Assembly: GCF_910591885.1 (NCBI RefSeq)
Contig: NC_063274.1
Location: 21,102,164 to 21,166,163, forward strand
Source: Bombus terrestris
Taxonomy: Eukaryota > Arthropoda > Insecta > Hymenoptera > Apidae
Length of the DNA: 64,000 bases
Direction of reading: 5' to 3'
In this document: piece by piece, positions 16,711 to 31,529 of the stretch
How positions within the stretch are numbered: position 1 is the stretch's first letter
Layout of the letters: every line of letters begins with the position of its first letter
Position numbers and translations under genes: made by a program
Notes under the pieces: generated by a model
Told to the model about the DNA's origin: nothing
The model's input: the letters and a program-made list of their open reading frames with translations, nothing else
The model's database searches: none

Positions 16711-16890
16711 TAACGTTACATACTATTACTATATATCGTATAACGTTATATACTATTACGATATATCGTATGACGTTATGTAGTACCACGATATAACGTC
16801 TAACGTTATATACTATAACGATATGATGTATAGCTTTATATACTATAACGATATAACGTATAATGTTATATGCTAAAACGAAATAACGTA
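16711..16890. repeat. Divergent six-unit cassette, copy 1
   Basis: Six consecutive units depart from the family more than any others. Their hallmarks, in order, are TAACGTTACA with TACTATTACT, TACTATTACG with ATATATCGTA, a TGACG start with TAGTACCACG and a CGTC ending, an ATATGATGTA ending, a TAGCTTTATA start, and TAATGTTATA with TGCTAAAACG and AAATAACGTA. Only one ordinary unit separates it from the preceding AAAAGTTATA unit at 16651, against two in most other copies. Later copies start at 23310, 24270, 29940, 36510, 39450 and 43980. Confidence 0.9.
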
Positions 16891-17040
16891 TAACGTTATG
16901 TACTATAACGATATAACGTATAACGTTATATACGATAACGATATAACGTATAACGTTATATACGATAACGATATAACGTAAAACGTTATATACTATAACG
17001 ATATAACGTAAAACGTTATATACGATAACGATATAACGTT

Positions 17041-17069
17041 ATACGTTATATCGATATCGATATAACGTA
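17041..17069. repeat. Single 29-bp unit that shifts the array phase by 1 bp
   Basis: The unit here is 29 bp, so unit starts change from 1 mod 30 to 0 mod 30 for the remaining 47 kb. The equivalent unit in other copies (24600, 36840, 39810, 44310) begins AAACGTTATATACGATATCG. Here the junction reads CGTTATACGTTATATCGAT, which differs by two nearby A-to-T substitutions and one lost base. It is the only net indel I found in about 2,130 units. A sequencing or polishing error cannot be excluded, although the adjacent substitutions argue for a real complex mutation. Confidence 0.9.
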
Positions 17070-20000
17070 TAACGTTATATACGATAACGATATAACGTAT
17101 AACGTTATGTACTATAACGATATAACGTAAAACGTTATATACGATAACGATATAACGTATAACGTTATGTACTATAACGATATAACGTATAACGTTATAT
17201 ACTATATCGTTATAACGTATAACGTGATATGCTATATCGATATAACGTATAACGTTATATACTATAACGATATAACGTAAAACGTTATATACGATAACGA
17301 TATAACGTATAACGTTATAAAATATATCGTTATAACGTATAACGTTATATACTATAACGATATAACGTATAACGTTATATACGATAACGATATAACGTAT
17401 AACGTTATGTAGTATTACGATATAACGTATAACGTTATGTAGTATTACGATATAACGGATAACGTTATATACGATAGCGATATAACGTATAACGTTATAT
17501 ACGATAACGATATAACGTATAACGTTATGTACTATAACGATATAACGTATAACGTTATATACTATAACGATATAACGTAAAACGTTATATACGATATCGA
17601 TATAACGTATAACGTTATATACGATAACGATATAACGTATAACGTTATGTACTATAACGATATAACGTAAAACGTTATATACGATAACGATATAACGTAT
17701 AACGTTATGTACTATAACGATATAACGTATAACGTTATATACGATAACGATATAACGTATAACGTTATATACGATAACGATATAACGTATAACGTTATGT
17801 AGTATTACGATATAACGTATAACGTTATGTAGTATTACGATATAACGGATAACGTTATATACGATAGCGATATAACGTATAACGTTATATACGATAACGA
17901 TATAACGTATAACGTTATGTACTATAACGATATAACGTATAACGTTATATACTATAACGATATAACGTATAACGTTATATACGATAACGATACTACGTAT
18001 AACGTTATGAACTATAACGATATAACGTAAAACGTTATATACGATAACGATATAACGTATAACGTTATGTACTATAACGATATAACGTAAAACGTTATAT
18101 ACGATAACGATATAACGTATAACGTTATAAAATATATCGTTATAACGTATAACGTTATATACTATAACGATATAACGTATAACGTTATATACGATAACGA
18201 TATAACGTATAACGTTATGTAGTATTACGATATAACGTATAACGTTATGTAGTATTACGATATAACGTATAACGTTATATACGATAACGATATAACGCAT
18301 AACATTATATACCATAACGATATAACGTATAACGTTATATACTGTAACGATATAACGTATAACGTTATATACTATAACGATATAACGTATAACGTTATAT
18401 ACGATAACGATATAACGTATAACGTTATGTAGTATTACGATATAACGTATAACGTTATATGCTATATCCATATAACGTATAACGTTATATACTATAACGA
18501 TATAACGTATAACGTTATGTACTATAACGATATAACGTATAACGTTATATACGATAACGATATAACGTATAACGTTATGTACTATAACGATATAACGCAA
18601 AACGTTATATACGATAACGATATAACGTATAACGTTATGTACTATAACGATATAACGTATAACGTTATATACGATAACGATATAACGTATAACGATATGT
18701 ACTATAACGATATAACGTAAAACGTTATATACGATAACGATATAACGTATAACGTTATGTACTATAACGATATAACGTATAACGTTATATACGATAACGA
18801 TATAACGTATAACGTTATAAACTATATCGTTATAACGTATAACGTTATGTAGTATTACGATATAACGTATAACGTTATGTACTATAACGATATAACGTAT
18901 AACGTTATATACTATATCGATATAACGTATAACGTTATATACGATAACAATATAACGTATAACGTTATATACGATAGCGATATAACGTATAACGTTATAT
19001 ACGATAACGATATAACGTATAGCGTTATAAACTATATCGTTATAACGTATAACGTTATATACTATATCGATATAACGTTTAACGTTATATACGATAACGA
19101 TATAACGTATAACGTTATATACGATAGCGATATAACGCATAACGTTATATACTATATCGATATAACGCATAACGTTATATACCATAACGATATAACGTAA
19201 AACGTTATATACTATAACGATATAACGTATAACGTTATGTAGTATTACGATATAACGTATAACGTTATGTAGTTTTACGATATAACGTATAACGTTATAT
19301 ACGATAACGATATAACGCATAACATTATATACCATAACGATATAACGTAAAACGTTATATACGTTAACGATATAACGTTTAACGTTATGTACTATAACGA
19401 TATAACGTATAACGTTATATACGATAACGATATAACGTATAACGTTATAAACTATATCGTTATAACGTATAACGTTATATGCTATATCCATATAACGTAT
19501 GACGTTATATACTATATCGATATAACGTATAACGTTATATGCTATAACGATATAACGTATAACGTTATATACTGTAACGATATAACGAATAACGTTATAT
19601 ACTATAACGATATAACGTATAACGTTATATACGATAACGATATAACGTACAACGTTATGTAGTAGTACGATATAACGTATAACGTTATATGCTATATCCA
19701 TATAACGTATAACGTTATATACTATATCGTTATAACGTATAACGTTATATACTATATCGATATAATGTATAACGTTATATACGATAACGATATAACGTAT
19801 AACGTTATAAACTATATCGTTATAACGTATAACGTTATATACTATATCGATATAACGTTATACGTTATGTACTATAACGATATAACGTATAACGTTGTAT
19901 ACGATAACGATATAACGTATAACGTTATAAACTATATCGTTATAACGTATAACGTTATATACTATATCGATATAATGTATAACGTTATATACGATAACGA

Positions 20001-21809
20001 TATAACGTATAACGTTATGTACTATAACGATATAACGTATAACGTTAAAAACTATATCGTTATAACGTATAACGTTATATACTATATCGATATAACGTAG
20101 AACGTTATAAGCTATATCGTTATAACGTATAACGTGATATGCTATATCGTTATAACGTATAACGTTATATACTATATCGATATAATGTATAACGTTATAT
20201 ACGATAACGATATAACGTATAACGTTATGTACTATAACGATATAACGTATAACGTTATATACGATAACGATATAACGTATAACGTTAAAAACTATATCGT
20301 TATAACTTATAACGTTATATACTATATGGATATAATGTATAACGTTATATACTATAACGATATAACGTAAAACGTTATATACGATAACGATATAACGTAG
20401 AACGTTATAAGCTATATCGTTATAACGTATAACGTGATATGCTATAACGATATAACGTATAACGTTATATACGATAACGATATAACGTATAACGTTATGT
20501 AGTATTACGATATAACGTATAACGTTATGTAGTATTACGATATAACGTATAACGTTATGTAGTATTACGATATAACGTATAACGTTATATACTATAACGA
20601 TATAACGTAAAACGTTATATACGATAACGATACAACGTATAACGTTATGTACTATAACGATATAACGTAAAACGTTATATACGATAACGATATAACGTAT
20701 AACGTTATGTACTATAACGATATAACGTATAACGTTATATACGATAACGATATAACGGATAACGTTATATACGATAGCGATATAACGTATAACGTTATAT
20801 ACGATAACGATATAACGTATAACGTTATGTACTATAACGATATAACGTAAAACGTTATATACGATAACGATATAACGTATAACGTTATATACGATAACGA
20901 TATAACGTATAACGTCATGTACTATAACGATATAACGTATAACGTTGTATACGATCACGATATAACGTATAACGTTATAAACTATATCGTTATAACGGAT
21001 AACGTCATATACTATATCGATATAATGTATAACGTTATATACGATAACGATATAACGTATAACGTTATGTACTATAACGATATAACGTATAACGTTATAT
21101 ACGATAACGATATAACGTATAACGTTAAAAACTATATCGTTATAACGTATAACGTTATATACTATATCGATATAATGTATAACGTTATATACTATAACGA
21201 TATAACGTAAAACGTTATATACGATAACGATATAACGTAAAACGTTATATACGATAACGATATAACGTATAACGTTATAAGCTATATCGTTATAACGTAT
21301 AACGTGATATGCTATATCGATATAACGTATAACGTTATATACTATAACGATATAACGTAGAACGTTATATACGATAACGTTATAACGTATAACGTTATAT
21401 ACTATATCGATATAATGTATAACGTTATATACGATAACGTTATAACGTATAACGTTATATACTATATCGTTATAACGTATAACGTGATATGCTATATCGA
21501 TATAACGTATAACGTTATATACTATAACGATATAACGTAAAACGTTATATACGATAACGATATAACGTATAACGTTATAATATATATCGTTATAACGTAT
21601 AACGTTATATACTATAACGATATAACGTATAACGTTATATACGATAACGATATAACGTATAACGTTATGTAGTATTACGATATAACGTATAACGTTATGT
21701 AGTATTACGATATAACGTATAACGTTATATACGATAACGATATAACGCATAACGTTATATACTATAACGATATAACGTAAAACGTTATATACTATAACGA
21801 TATAACGTA

Positions 21810-23249
21810 TAACGTTATGTACTATAACGATATAACGTATAACGTTATATACGATAACGATATAACGTATAACGTTATAAACTATATCGTTATAACGTAT
21901 AACGTTATGTAGTATTACGATATAACGTATAACGTTATATACTATAACGATATAACGTATAACGTTCTGTAGTATTACGATATAACGTATAACGTTATGT
22001 AGTATTACGATATAACGTATAACGTTATGTATTATTACGATATAACGTATAACGTTGTATGCTATATCCATATAACGTATAACGTTATATACTATAACGA
22101 TATAACGTAAAACGTTATATACTATATCGATATAACGTATAACGTTATATACTATAACGATATAACGTATAACGTTATGTACTATAACGATATAACATAT
22201 AACGTTATATACGATAACGATATAACGTATAACGTTAAAAACTATATCGTTATAACGTATAACGTTATATACTATATCGATATAATGTATAACGTTATAT
22301 ACTATAACGATATAACGTAAAACGTTATATACGATAACGATATAACGTATAACGTTATGTACTATAACGATATAACGTATAACGTTATATACTATAACGA
22401 TATAACGTAAAACGTTATATACGATATCGATATAACGTATAACGTTATATACGATAACGATATAGCGTATAACGTTATGTACTATAACGATATAACGTAA
22501 AAAGTTATATAGTATTACGATATAACGTATAACGTTATGTACTATAACGATATAACGTATAACGTTATATACGATAACGATATAACGTATAACGTTATAA
22601 ACTATATCGTTATAACGTATAACGTTATGTAGTATTACGATATAACGTATAACGTTATATACTATAACGATATAACGTATAACGTTCTGTAGTATTACGA
22701 TATAACGTATAACGTTATGTAGTATTACGATATAACGTATAACGTTATGTATTATTACGATATAACGTATAACGTTGTATGCTATATCCATATAACGTAT
22801 AACGTTATATACTATAACGATATAACGTAAAACGTTATATACTATATCGATATAACGTATAACGTTATATACTATAACGATATAACGTATAACGTTATGT
22901 ACTATAACGATATAACGTATAACGTTATATACGATAACGATATAACGTATAACGTTAAAAACTATATCGTTATAACGTATAACGTTATATACTATATCGA
23001 TATAATGTATAACGTTATATACTATAACGATATAACGTAAAACGTTATATACGATAACGATATAACGTATAACGTTATGTACTATAACGATATAACGTAT
23101 AACGTTATATACTATAACGATATAACGTAAAACGTTATATACGATATCGATATAACGTATAACGTTATATACGATAACGATATAGCGTATAACGTTATGT
23201 ACTATAACGATATAACGTAAAAAGTTATATAGTATTACGATATAACGTA
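21810..23249. repeat. 720-bp tandem duplication inside alpha copy 2
   Basis: Blocks 21810-22529 and 22530-23249 repeat the same 24-unit order, with GTTCTG units at 21960 and 22680 and GTTGTATGCT at 22050 and 22770. One difference is the ATATAACATA ending in the first block (about 22190) against ATATAACGTA in the second (about 22910). Confidence 0.87.
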
Positions 23250-23309
23250 TAACGTTATATACTATAACGATATAACGTATAACGTTATATACTATAACGA
23301 TATAACGTA

Positions 23310-23489
23310 TAACGTTACATACTATTACTATATATCGTATAACGTTATATACTATTACGATATATCGTATGACGTTATGTAGTACCACGATATAACGTCT
23401 AACGTTATATACTATAACGATATGATGTATAGCTTTATATACTATAACGATATAACGTATAATGTTATATGCTAAAACGAAATAACGTA
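23310..23489. repeat. Divergent six-unit cassette, copy 2
   Basis: All hallmarks of the cassette are present in the same order as at 16711. Two ordinary units lie between it and the preceding AAAAGTTATA unit at 23220, one more than in copy 1. After the cassette, several units present after copy 1 are missing. Confidence 0.9.
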
Positions 23490-24269
23490 TAACGTTATGT
23501 ACTATAACGATATAACGTAAAACGTTATATACGATAACGATATAACGTATAACGTTATGTACTATAACGATATAACGTATAACGTTATATACTATATCGT
23601 TATAACGTATAACGTGATATGCTATATCGATATAACGTATAACGTTATATACTATAACGATATAACGTAAAACGTTATATACGATAACGATATAACGTAT
23701 AACGTTATAAAATATATCGTTATAACGTATAACGTTATATACTATAACGATATAACGTATAACGTTATATACGATAACGATATAACGTATAACGTTATGT
23801 AGTATTACGATATAACGGATAACGTTATATACGATAGCGATATAACGTATAACGTTATATACGATAACGATATAACGTATAACGTTATGTACTATAACGA
23901 TATAACGTATAACGTTATATACTATAACGATATAACGTAAAACGTTATATACGATATCGATATAACGTATAACGTTATATACGATAACGATATAACGTAT
24001 AACGTTATGTACTATAACGATATAACGTAAAACGTTATATACGATAACGATATAACGTATAACGTTATGTACTATAACGATATAACGTATAACGTTATAT
24101 ACGATAACGATATAACGTATAACGTTATAAGCTATATCGTTATAACGTATAACGTGATATGCTATATCGATATAACGTATAACGTTATGTACTATAACGA
24201 TATAACGTAAAAAGTTATATAGTATTACGATATAACGTATAACGTTATATACTATAACGATATAACGTA

Positions 24270-24449
24270 TAACGTTACATACTATTACTATATATCGTAT
24301 AACGTTATATACTATTACGATATATCGTATGACGTTATGTAGTACCACGATATAACGTCTAACGTTATATACTATAACGATATGATGTATAGCTTTATAT
24401 ACTATAACGATATAACGTATAATGTTATATGCTAAAACGAAATAACGTA
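24270..24449. repeat. Divergent six-unit cassette, copy 3
   Basis: This extra copy lies only 960 bp after the previous cassette, within the same higher-order repeat. It is preceded by an AAAAGTTATA unit at 24210 and one ordinary unit, as in copy 1. Its right flank also matches the flank of copy 1 (an AAACG unit with TACGATATCG at 24600), so it may derive from a copy-1-type source. Confidence 0.9.
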
Positions 24450-27400
24450 TAACGTTATGTACTATAACGATATAACGTATAACGTTATATACGATAACGA
24501 TATAACGTATAACGTTATATACGATAACGATATAACGTAAAACGTTATATACTATAACGATATAACGTAAAACGTTATATACGATAACGATATAACGTAA
24601 AACGTTATATACGATATCGATATAACGTATAACGTTATGAACTATAACGATATAACGTAAAACGTTATATACGATAACGATATAACGTATAACGTTATGT
24701 ACTATAACGATATAACGTAAAACGTTATATACGATAACGATATAACGTATAACGTTATAAAATATATCGTTATAACGTATAACGTTATATACTATAACGA
24801 TATAACGTATAACGTTATATACGATAACGATATAACGTATAACGTTATGTAGTATTACGATATAACGTATAACGTTATGTAGTATTACGATATAACGTAT
24901 AACGTTATATACGATAACGATATAACGCATAACATTATATACCATAACGATATAACGTATAACGTTATATACTGTAACGATATAACGTATAACGTTATAT
25001 ACTATAACGATATAACGTATAACGTTATATACGATAACGATATAACGTATAACGTTATGTAGTATTACGATATAACGTATAACGTTATATGCTATATCCA
25101 TATAACGTATAACGTTATATACTATAACGATATAACGTATAACGTTATGTACTATAACGATATAACGTATAACGTTATATACGATAACGATATAACGTAT
25201 AACGTTATGTACTATAACGATATAACGCAAAACGTTATATACGATAACGATATAACGTATAACGTTATGTACTATAACGATATAACGTATAACGTTATAT
25301 ACGATAACGATATAACGTATAACGATATGTACTATAACGATATAACGTAAAACGTTATATACGATAACGATATAACGTATAACGTTATGTACTATAACGA
25401 TATAACGTATAACGTTATATACGATAACGATATAACGTATAACGTTATAAACTATATCGTTATAACGTATAACGTTATGTAGTATTACGATATAACGTAT
25501 AACGTTATGTACTATAACGATATAACGTATAACGTTATATACTATATCGATATAACGTATAACGTTATATACGATAACAATATAACGTATAACGTTATAT
25601 ACGATAGCGATATAACGTATAACGTTATATACGATAACGATATAACGTATAGCGTTATAAACTATATCGTTATAACGTATAACGTTATATACTATATCGA
25701 TATAACGTTTAACGTTATATACGATAACGATATAACGTATAACGTTATATACGATAGCGATATAACGCATAACGTTATATACTATATCGATATAACGCAT
25801 AACGTTATATACCATAACGATATAACGTAAAACGTTATATACTATAACGATATAACGTATAACGTTATGTAGTATTACGATATAACGTATAACGTTATGT
25901 AGTTTTACGATATAACGTATAACGTTATATACGATAACGATATAACGCATAACATTATATACCATAACGATATAACGTAAAACGTTATATACGTTAACGA
26001 TATAACGTTTAACGTTATGTACTATAACGATATAACGTATAACGTTATATACGATAACGATATAACGTATAACGTTATAAACTATATCGTTATAACGTAT
26101 AACGTTATATGCTATATCCATATAACGTATGACGTTATATACTATATCGATATAACGTATAACGTTATATGCTATAACGATATAACGTATAACGTTATAT
26201 ACTGTAACGATATAACGAATAACGTTATATACTATAACGATATAACGTATAACGTTATATACGATAACGATATAACGTACAACGTTATGTAGTAGTACGA
26301 TATAACGTATAACGTTATATGCTATATCCATATAACGTATAACGTTATATACTATATCGTTATAACGTATAACGTTATATACTATATCGATATAGTATAT
26401 AACGTTATATACGATAACGATATAACGTATAACGTTATAAACTATATCGTTATAACGTATAACGTTATATACTATATCGATATAACGTTTAACGTTATGT
26501 ACTATAACGATATAACGTATAACGTTGTATACGATAACGATATAACGTATAACGTTATAAACTATATCGTTATAACGTATAACGTTATATACTATATCGA
26601 TATAATGTATAACGTTATATACGATAACGATATAACGTATAACGTTATGTACTATAACGATATAACGTATAACGTTAAAAACTATATCGTTATAACGTAT
26701 AACGTTATATACTATATCGATATAACGTAGAACGTTATAAGCTATATCGTTATAACGTATAACGTGATATGCTATATCGTTATAACGTATAACGTTATAT
26801 ACTATATCGATATAATGTATAACGTTATATACGATAACGATATAACGTATAACGTTATGTACTATAACGATATAACGTATAACGTTATATACGATAACGA
26901 TATAACGTATAACGTTAAAAACTATATCGTTATAACTTATAACGTTATATACTATATGGATATAATGTATAACGTTATATACTATAACGATATAACGTAA
27001 AACGTTATATACGATAACGATATAACGTAGAACGTTATAAGCTATATCGTTATAACGTATAACGTGATATGCTATAACGATATAACGTATAACGTTATAT
27101 ACGATAACGATATAACGTATAACGTTATGTAGTATTACGATATAACGTATAACGTTATGTAGTATTACGATATAACGTATAACGTTATGTAGTATTACGA
27201 TATAACGTATAACGTTATATACTATAACGATATAACGTAAAACGTTATATACGATAACGATACAACGTATAACGTTATGTACTATAACGATATAACGTAA
27301 AACGTTATATACGATAACGATATAACGTATAACGTTATGTACTATAACGATATAACGTATAACGTTATATACGATAACGATATAACGGATAACGTTATAT

Positions 27401-28439
27401 ACGATAGCGATATAACGTATAACGTTATATACGATAACGATATAACGTATAACGTTATGTACTATAACGATATAACGTAAAACGTTATATACGATAACGA
27501 TATAACGTATAACGTTATATACGATAACGATATAACGTATAACGTCATGTACTGTAACGATATAACGTATAACGTTGTATACGATAACGATATAACGTAT
27601 AACGTTATAAACTATATCGTTATAACGGATAACGTTATATACTATATCGATATAATGTATAACGTTATATACGATAACGATATAACGTATAACGTTATGT
27701 ACTATAACGATATAACGTATAACGTTATATACGATAACGATATAACGTATAACGTTAAAAACTATATCGTTATAACGTATAACGTTATATACTATATCGA
27801 TATAATGTATAACGTTATATACTATAACGATATAACGTAAAACGTTATATACGATAACGATATAACGTAAAACGTTATATACGATAACGATATAACGTAT
27901 AACGTTATAAGCTATATCGTTATAACGTATAACGTGATATGCTATATCGATATAACGTATAACGTTATATACTATAACGATATAACGTAGAACGTTATAT
28001 ACGATAACGTTATAACGTATAACGTTATATACTATATCGATATAATGTATAACGTTATATACGATAACGTTATAACGTATAACGTTATATACTATATCGT
28101 TATAACGTATAACGTGATATGCTATATCGATATAACGTATAACGTTATATACTATAACGATATAACGTAAAACGTTATATACGATAACGATATAACGTAT
28201 ATCGTTATAGTATATATCGTTATAACGTATAACGTTATATACTATAACGATATAACGTATAACGTTATATACGATAACGATATAACGTATAACGTTATGT
28301 AGTATTACGATATAACGTATAACGTTATGTAGTATTACGATATAACGTATAACGTTATATACGATAACGATATAACGCATAACGTTATATACTATAACGA
28401 TATAACGTAAAACGTTATATACTATAACGATATAACGTA

Positions 28440-29879
28440 TAACGTTATGTACTATAACGATATAACGTATAACGTTATATACGATAACGATATAACGTAT
28501 AACGTTATAAACTATATCGTTATAACGTATAACGTTATGTAGTATTACGATATAACGTATAACGTTATATACTATAACGATATAACGTATAACGTTCTGT
28601 AGTATTACGATATAACGTATAACGTTATGTAGTATTACGATATAACGTATAACGCTATGTATTATTACGATATAACGTATAACGTTGTATGCTATATCCA
28701 TATAACGTATAACGTTATATACTATAACGATATAACGTAAAACGTTATATACTATATCGATATAACGTATAACGTTATATACTATAACGATATAACGTAT
28801 AACGTTATGTACTATAACGATATAACATATAACGTTATATACGATAACGATATAACGTATAACGTTAAAAACTATATCGTTATAACGTATAACGTTATAT
28901 ACTATATCGATATAATGTATAACGTTATATACTATAACGATATAACGTAAAACGTTATATACGATAACGATATAACGTATAACGTTATGTACTATAACGA
29001 TATAACGTATAACGTTATATACTATAACGATATAACGTAAAACGTTATATACGATATCGATATAACGTATAACGTTATATACGATAACGATATAGCGTAT
29101 AACGTTATGTACTATAACGATATAACGTAAAAAGTTATATAGTATTACGATATAACGTATAACGTTATGTACTATAACGATATAACGTATAACGTTATAT
29201 ACGATAACGATATAACGTATAACGTTATAAACTATATCGTTATAACGTATAACGTTATGTAGTATTACGATATAACGTATAACGTTATATACTATAACGA
29301 TATAACGTATAACGTTCTGTAGTATTACGATATAACGTATAACGTTATGTAGTATTACGATATAACGTATAACGTTATGTATTATTACGATATAACGTAT
29401 AACGTTGTATGCTATATCCATATAACGTATAACGTTATATACTATAACGATATAACGTAAAACGTTATATACTATATCGATATAACGTATAACGTTATAT
29501 ACTATAACGATATAACGTATAACGTTATGTACTATAACGATATAACGTAAAACGTTATATACGATAACGATATAACGTATAACGTTAAAAACTATATCGT
29601 TATAACGTATAACGTTATATACTATATCGATATAATGTATAACGTTATATACTATAACGATATAACGTAAAACGTTATATACGATAACGATATAACGTAT
29701 AACGTTATGTACTATAACGATATAACGTATAACGTTATATACTATAACGATATAACGTAAAACGTTATATACGATATCGATATAACGTATAACGTTATAT
29801 ACGATAACGATATAGCGTATAACGTTATGTACTATAACGATATAACGTAAAAAGTTATATAGTATTACGATATAACGTA
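28440..29879. repeat. 720-bp tandem duplication inside alpha copy 3
   Basis: Blocks 28440-29159 and 29160-29879 repeat the 24-unit order, with GTTCTG units at 28590 and 29310. Differences are the GCTATG unit at 28650 in the first block, and a CGTAAAACG junction near 29550 in the second where the first has an ATATAACATA ending. Confidence 0.87.
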
Positions 29880-29939
29880 TAACGTTATATACTATAACGA
29901 TATAACGTATAACGTTATATACTATAACGATATAACGTA

Positions 29940-30119
29940 TAACGTTACATACTATTACTATATATCGTATAACGTTATATACTATTACGATATATCGTAT
30001 GACGTTATGTAGTACCACGATATAACGTCTAACGTTATATACTATAACGATATGATGTATAGCTTTATATACTATAACGATATAACGTATAATGTTATAT
30101 GCTAAAACGAAATAACGTA
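29940..30119. repeat. Divergent six-unit cassette, copy 4
   Basis: All hallmarks are in order, 6,630 bp after cassette copy 2. The flanking units after it match those after copy 2, with the same missing block, so copies 2 and 4 are the corresponding members of successive higher-order repeats. Confidence 0.9.
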
Positions 30120-31529
30120 TAACGTTATGTACTATAACGATATAACGTAAAACGTTATATACGATAACGATATAACGTATAACGTTATGTACTATAACGA
30201 TATAACGTATAACGTTATATACTATATCGTTATAACGTATAACGTGATATGCTATATCGATATAACGTATAACGTTATATACTATAACGATATAACGTAA
30301 AACGTTATATACGATAACGATATAACGTATAACGTTATAAAATATATCGTTATAACGTATAACGTTATATACTATAACGATATAACGTATAACGTTATAT
30401 ACGATAACGATATAACGTATAACGTTATGTAGTATTACGATATAACGGATAACGTTATATACGATAGCGATATAACGTATAACGTTATATACGATAACGA
30501 TATAACGTATAACGTTATGTACTATAACGATATAACGTATAACGTTATATACTATAACGATATAACGTAAAACGTTATATACGATATCGATATAACGTAT
30601 AACGTTATATACGATAACGATATAACGTATAACGTTATGTACTATAACGATATAGCGTAAAACGTTATATACGATAACGATATAACGTATAACGTTATGT
30701 ACTATAACGATATAACGTATAACGTTATATACGATAACGATATAACGTATAACGTTATATACGATAACGATATAACGTATAACGTTATGTAGTATTACGA
30801 TATAACGTATAACGTTATGTAGTATTACGATATAACGTATAACGTTATGTAGTATTACGATATAACGGATAACGTTATATACGATAGCGATATAACGTAT
30901 AACGTTATATACGATAACGATATAACGTATAACGTTATGTACTATAACGATATAACGTATAACGTTATATACTATAACGATATAACGTATAACGTTATAT
31001 ACGATAACGATACTACGTATAACGTTATGAACTATAACGATATAACGTAAAACGTTATATACGATAACGATATAACGTATAACGTTATGTACTATAACGA
31101 TATAACGTAAAACATTATATACGATAACGATATAACGTATAACGTTATAAAATATATCGTTATAACGTATAACGTTATATACTATAACGATATAACGTAT
31201 AACGTTATATACGATAACGATATAACGTATAACGTTATGTAGTATTACGATATAACGTATAACGTTATGTAGTATTACGATATAACGGATAACGTTATAT
31301 ACGATAGCGATATAACGTATAACGTTATATACGATAACGATATAACGTATAACGTTATGTACTATAACGATATAACGTATAACGTTATATACGATAACGA
31401 TATAACGTATAACGTTATATACGATAACGATATAACGTATAACGTTATGTACTATAACGATATAACGTATAACGTTATATACGATAACGATATAACGGAT
31501 AACGTTATATACGATAGCGATATAACGTA

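Larger units (their letters stand above)
11641..18209. repeat. Higher-order repeat alpha, copy 1
   Basis: This is the first of three tandem copies of a roughly 6.6-kb higher-order repeat. Anchors shared with copies 2 and 3 are the TACTGTAACG unit at 11761, the CGATATGTAC junction near 12125, TAGTTTTACG at 12691, the CGAATAACG junction near 13018, TAGTAGTACG at 13081, the GTTCTG units at 15391 and 16111, and the divergent cassette at 16711. The length is 6,569 bp rather than a multiple of 30 because it contains the 29-bp unit. Private differences include AACAATATCG at 12451, the CGTG ending at 15330 and TACGATATCC at 16561. Confidence 0.88.
18210..24839. repeat. Higher-order repeat alpha, copy 2
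   Basis: This copy is 6,630 bp (221 units). It follows copy 1 at an offset of 6,569 bp with all anchors in order. It shares the TAGCGTTATA unit (19020) with copy 3 (25650) but not with copy 1. Private changes are CGTTATACG near 19858, ACGATCACGA at 20950-20959 and GTCATATACT at 21004-21013. It contains two cassettes (23310 and 24270), the second part of a 960-bp rearrangement not seen in copy 1. Homology with copy 3 extends upstream of the repeat start, back to about 18000. Confidence 0.88.
24840..31529. repeat. Higher-order repeat alpha, copy 3
   Basis: The match to copy 2 runs at an offset of 6,630 bp through the cassette at 29940. Private changes are TATAGTATAT at 26391 in place of TATAATGTAT, the ATCGTTATAG unit at 28200 and a GCTATG unit at 28650. 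TACTGTAACG in the 27540 unit is shared with 32550, linking this copy to the next partial one. The end is approximate, since from about 31100 the order becomes mixed before the partial copy at 31530. Confidence 0.83.

Noticed and set aside
16711..16890. The divergent cassette as an inserted mobile element
   Set aside because: It keeps the exact 30-bp unit length and phase, has no target-site duplication or terminal inverted repeats, and every unit still aligns to the monomer.
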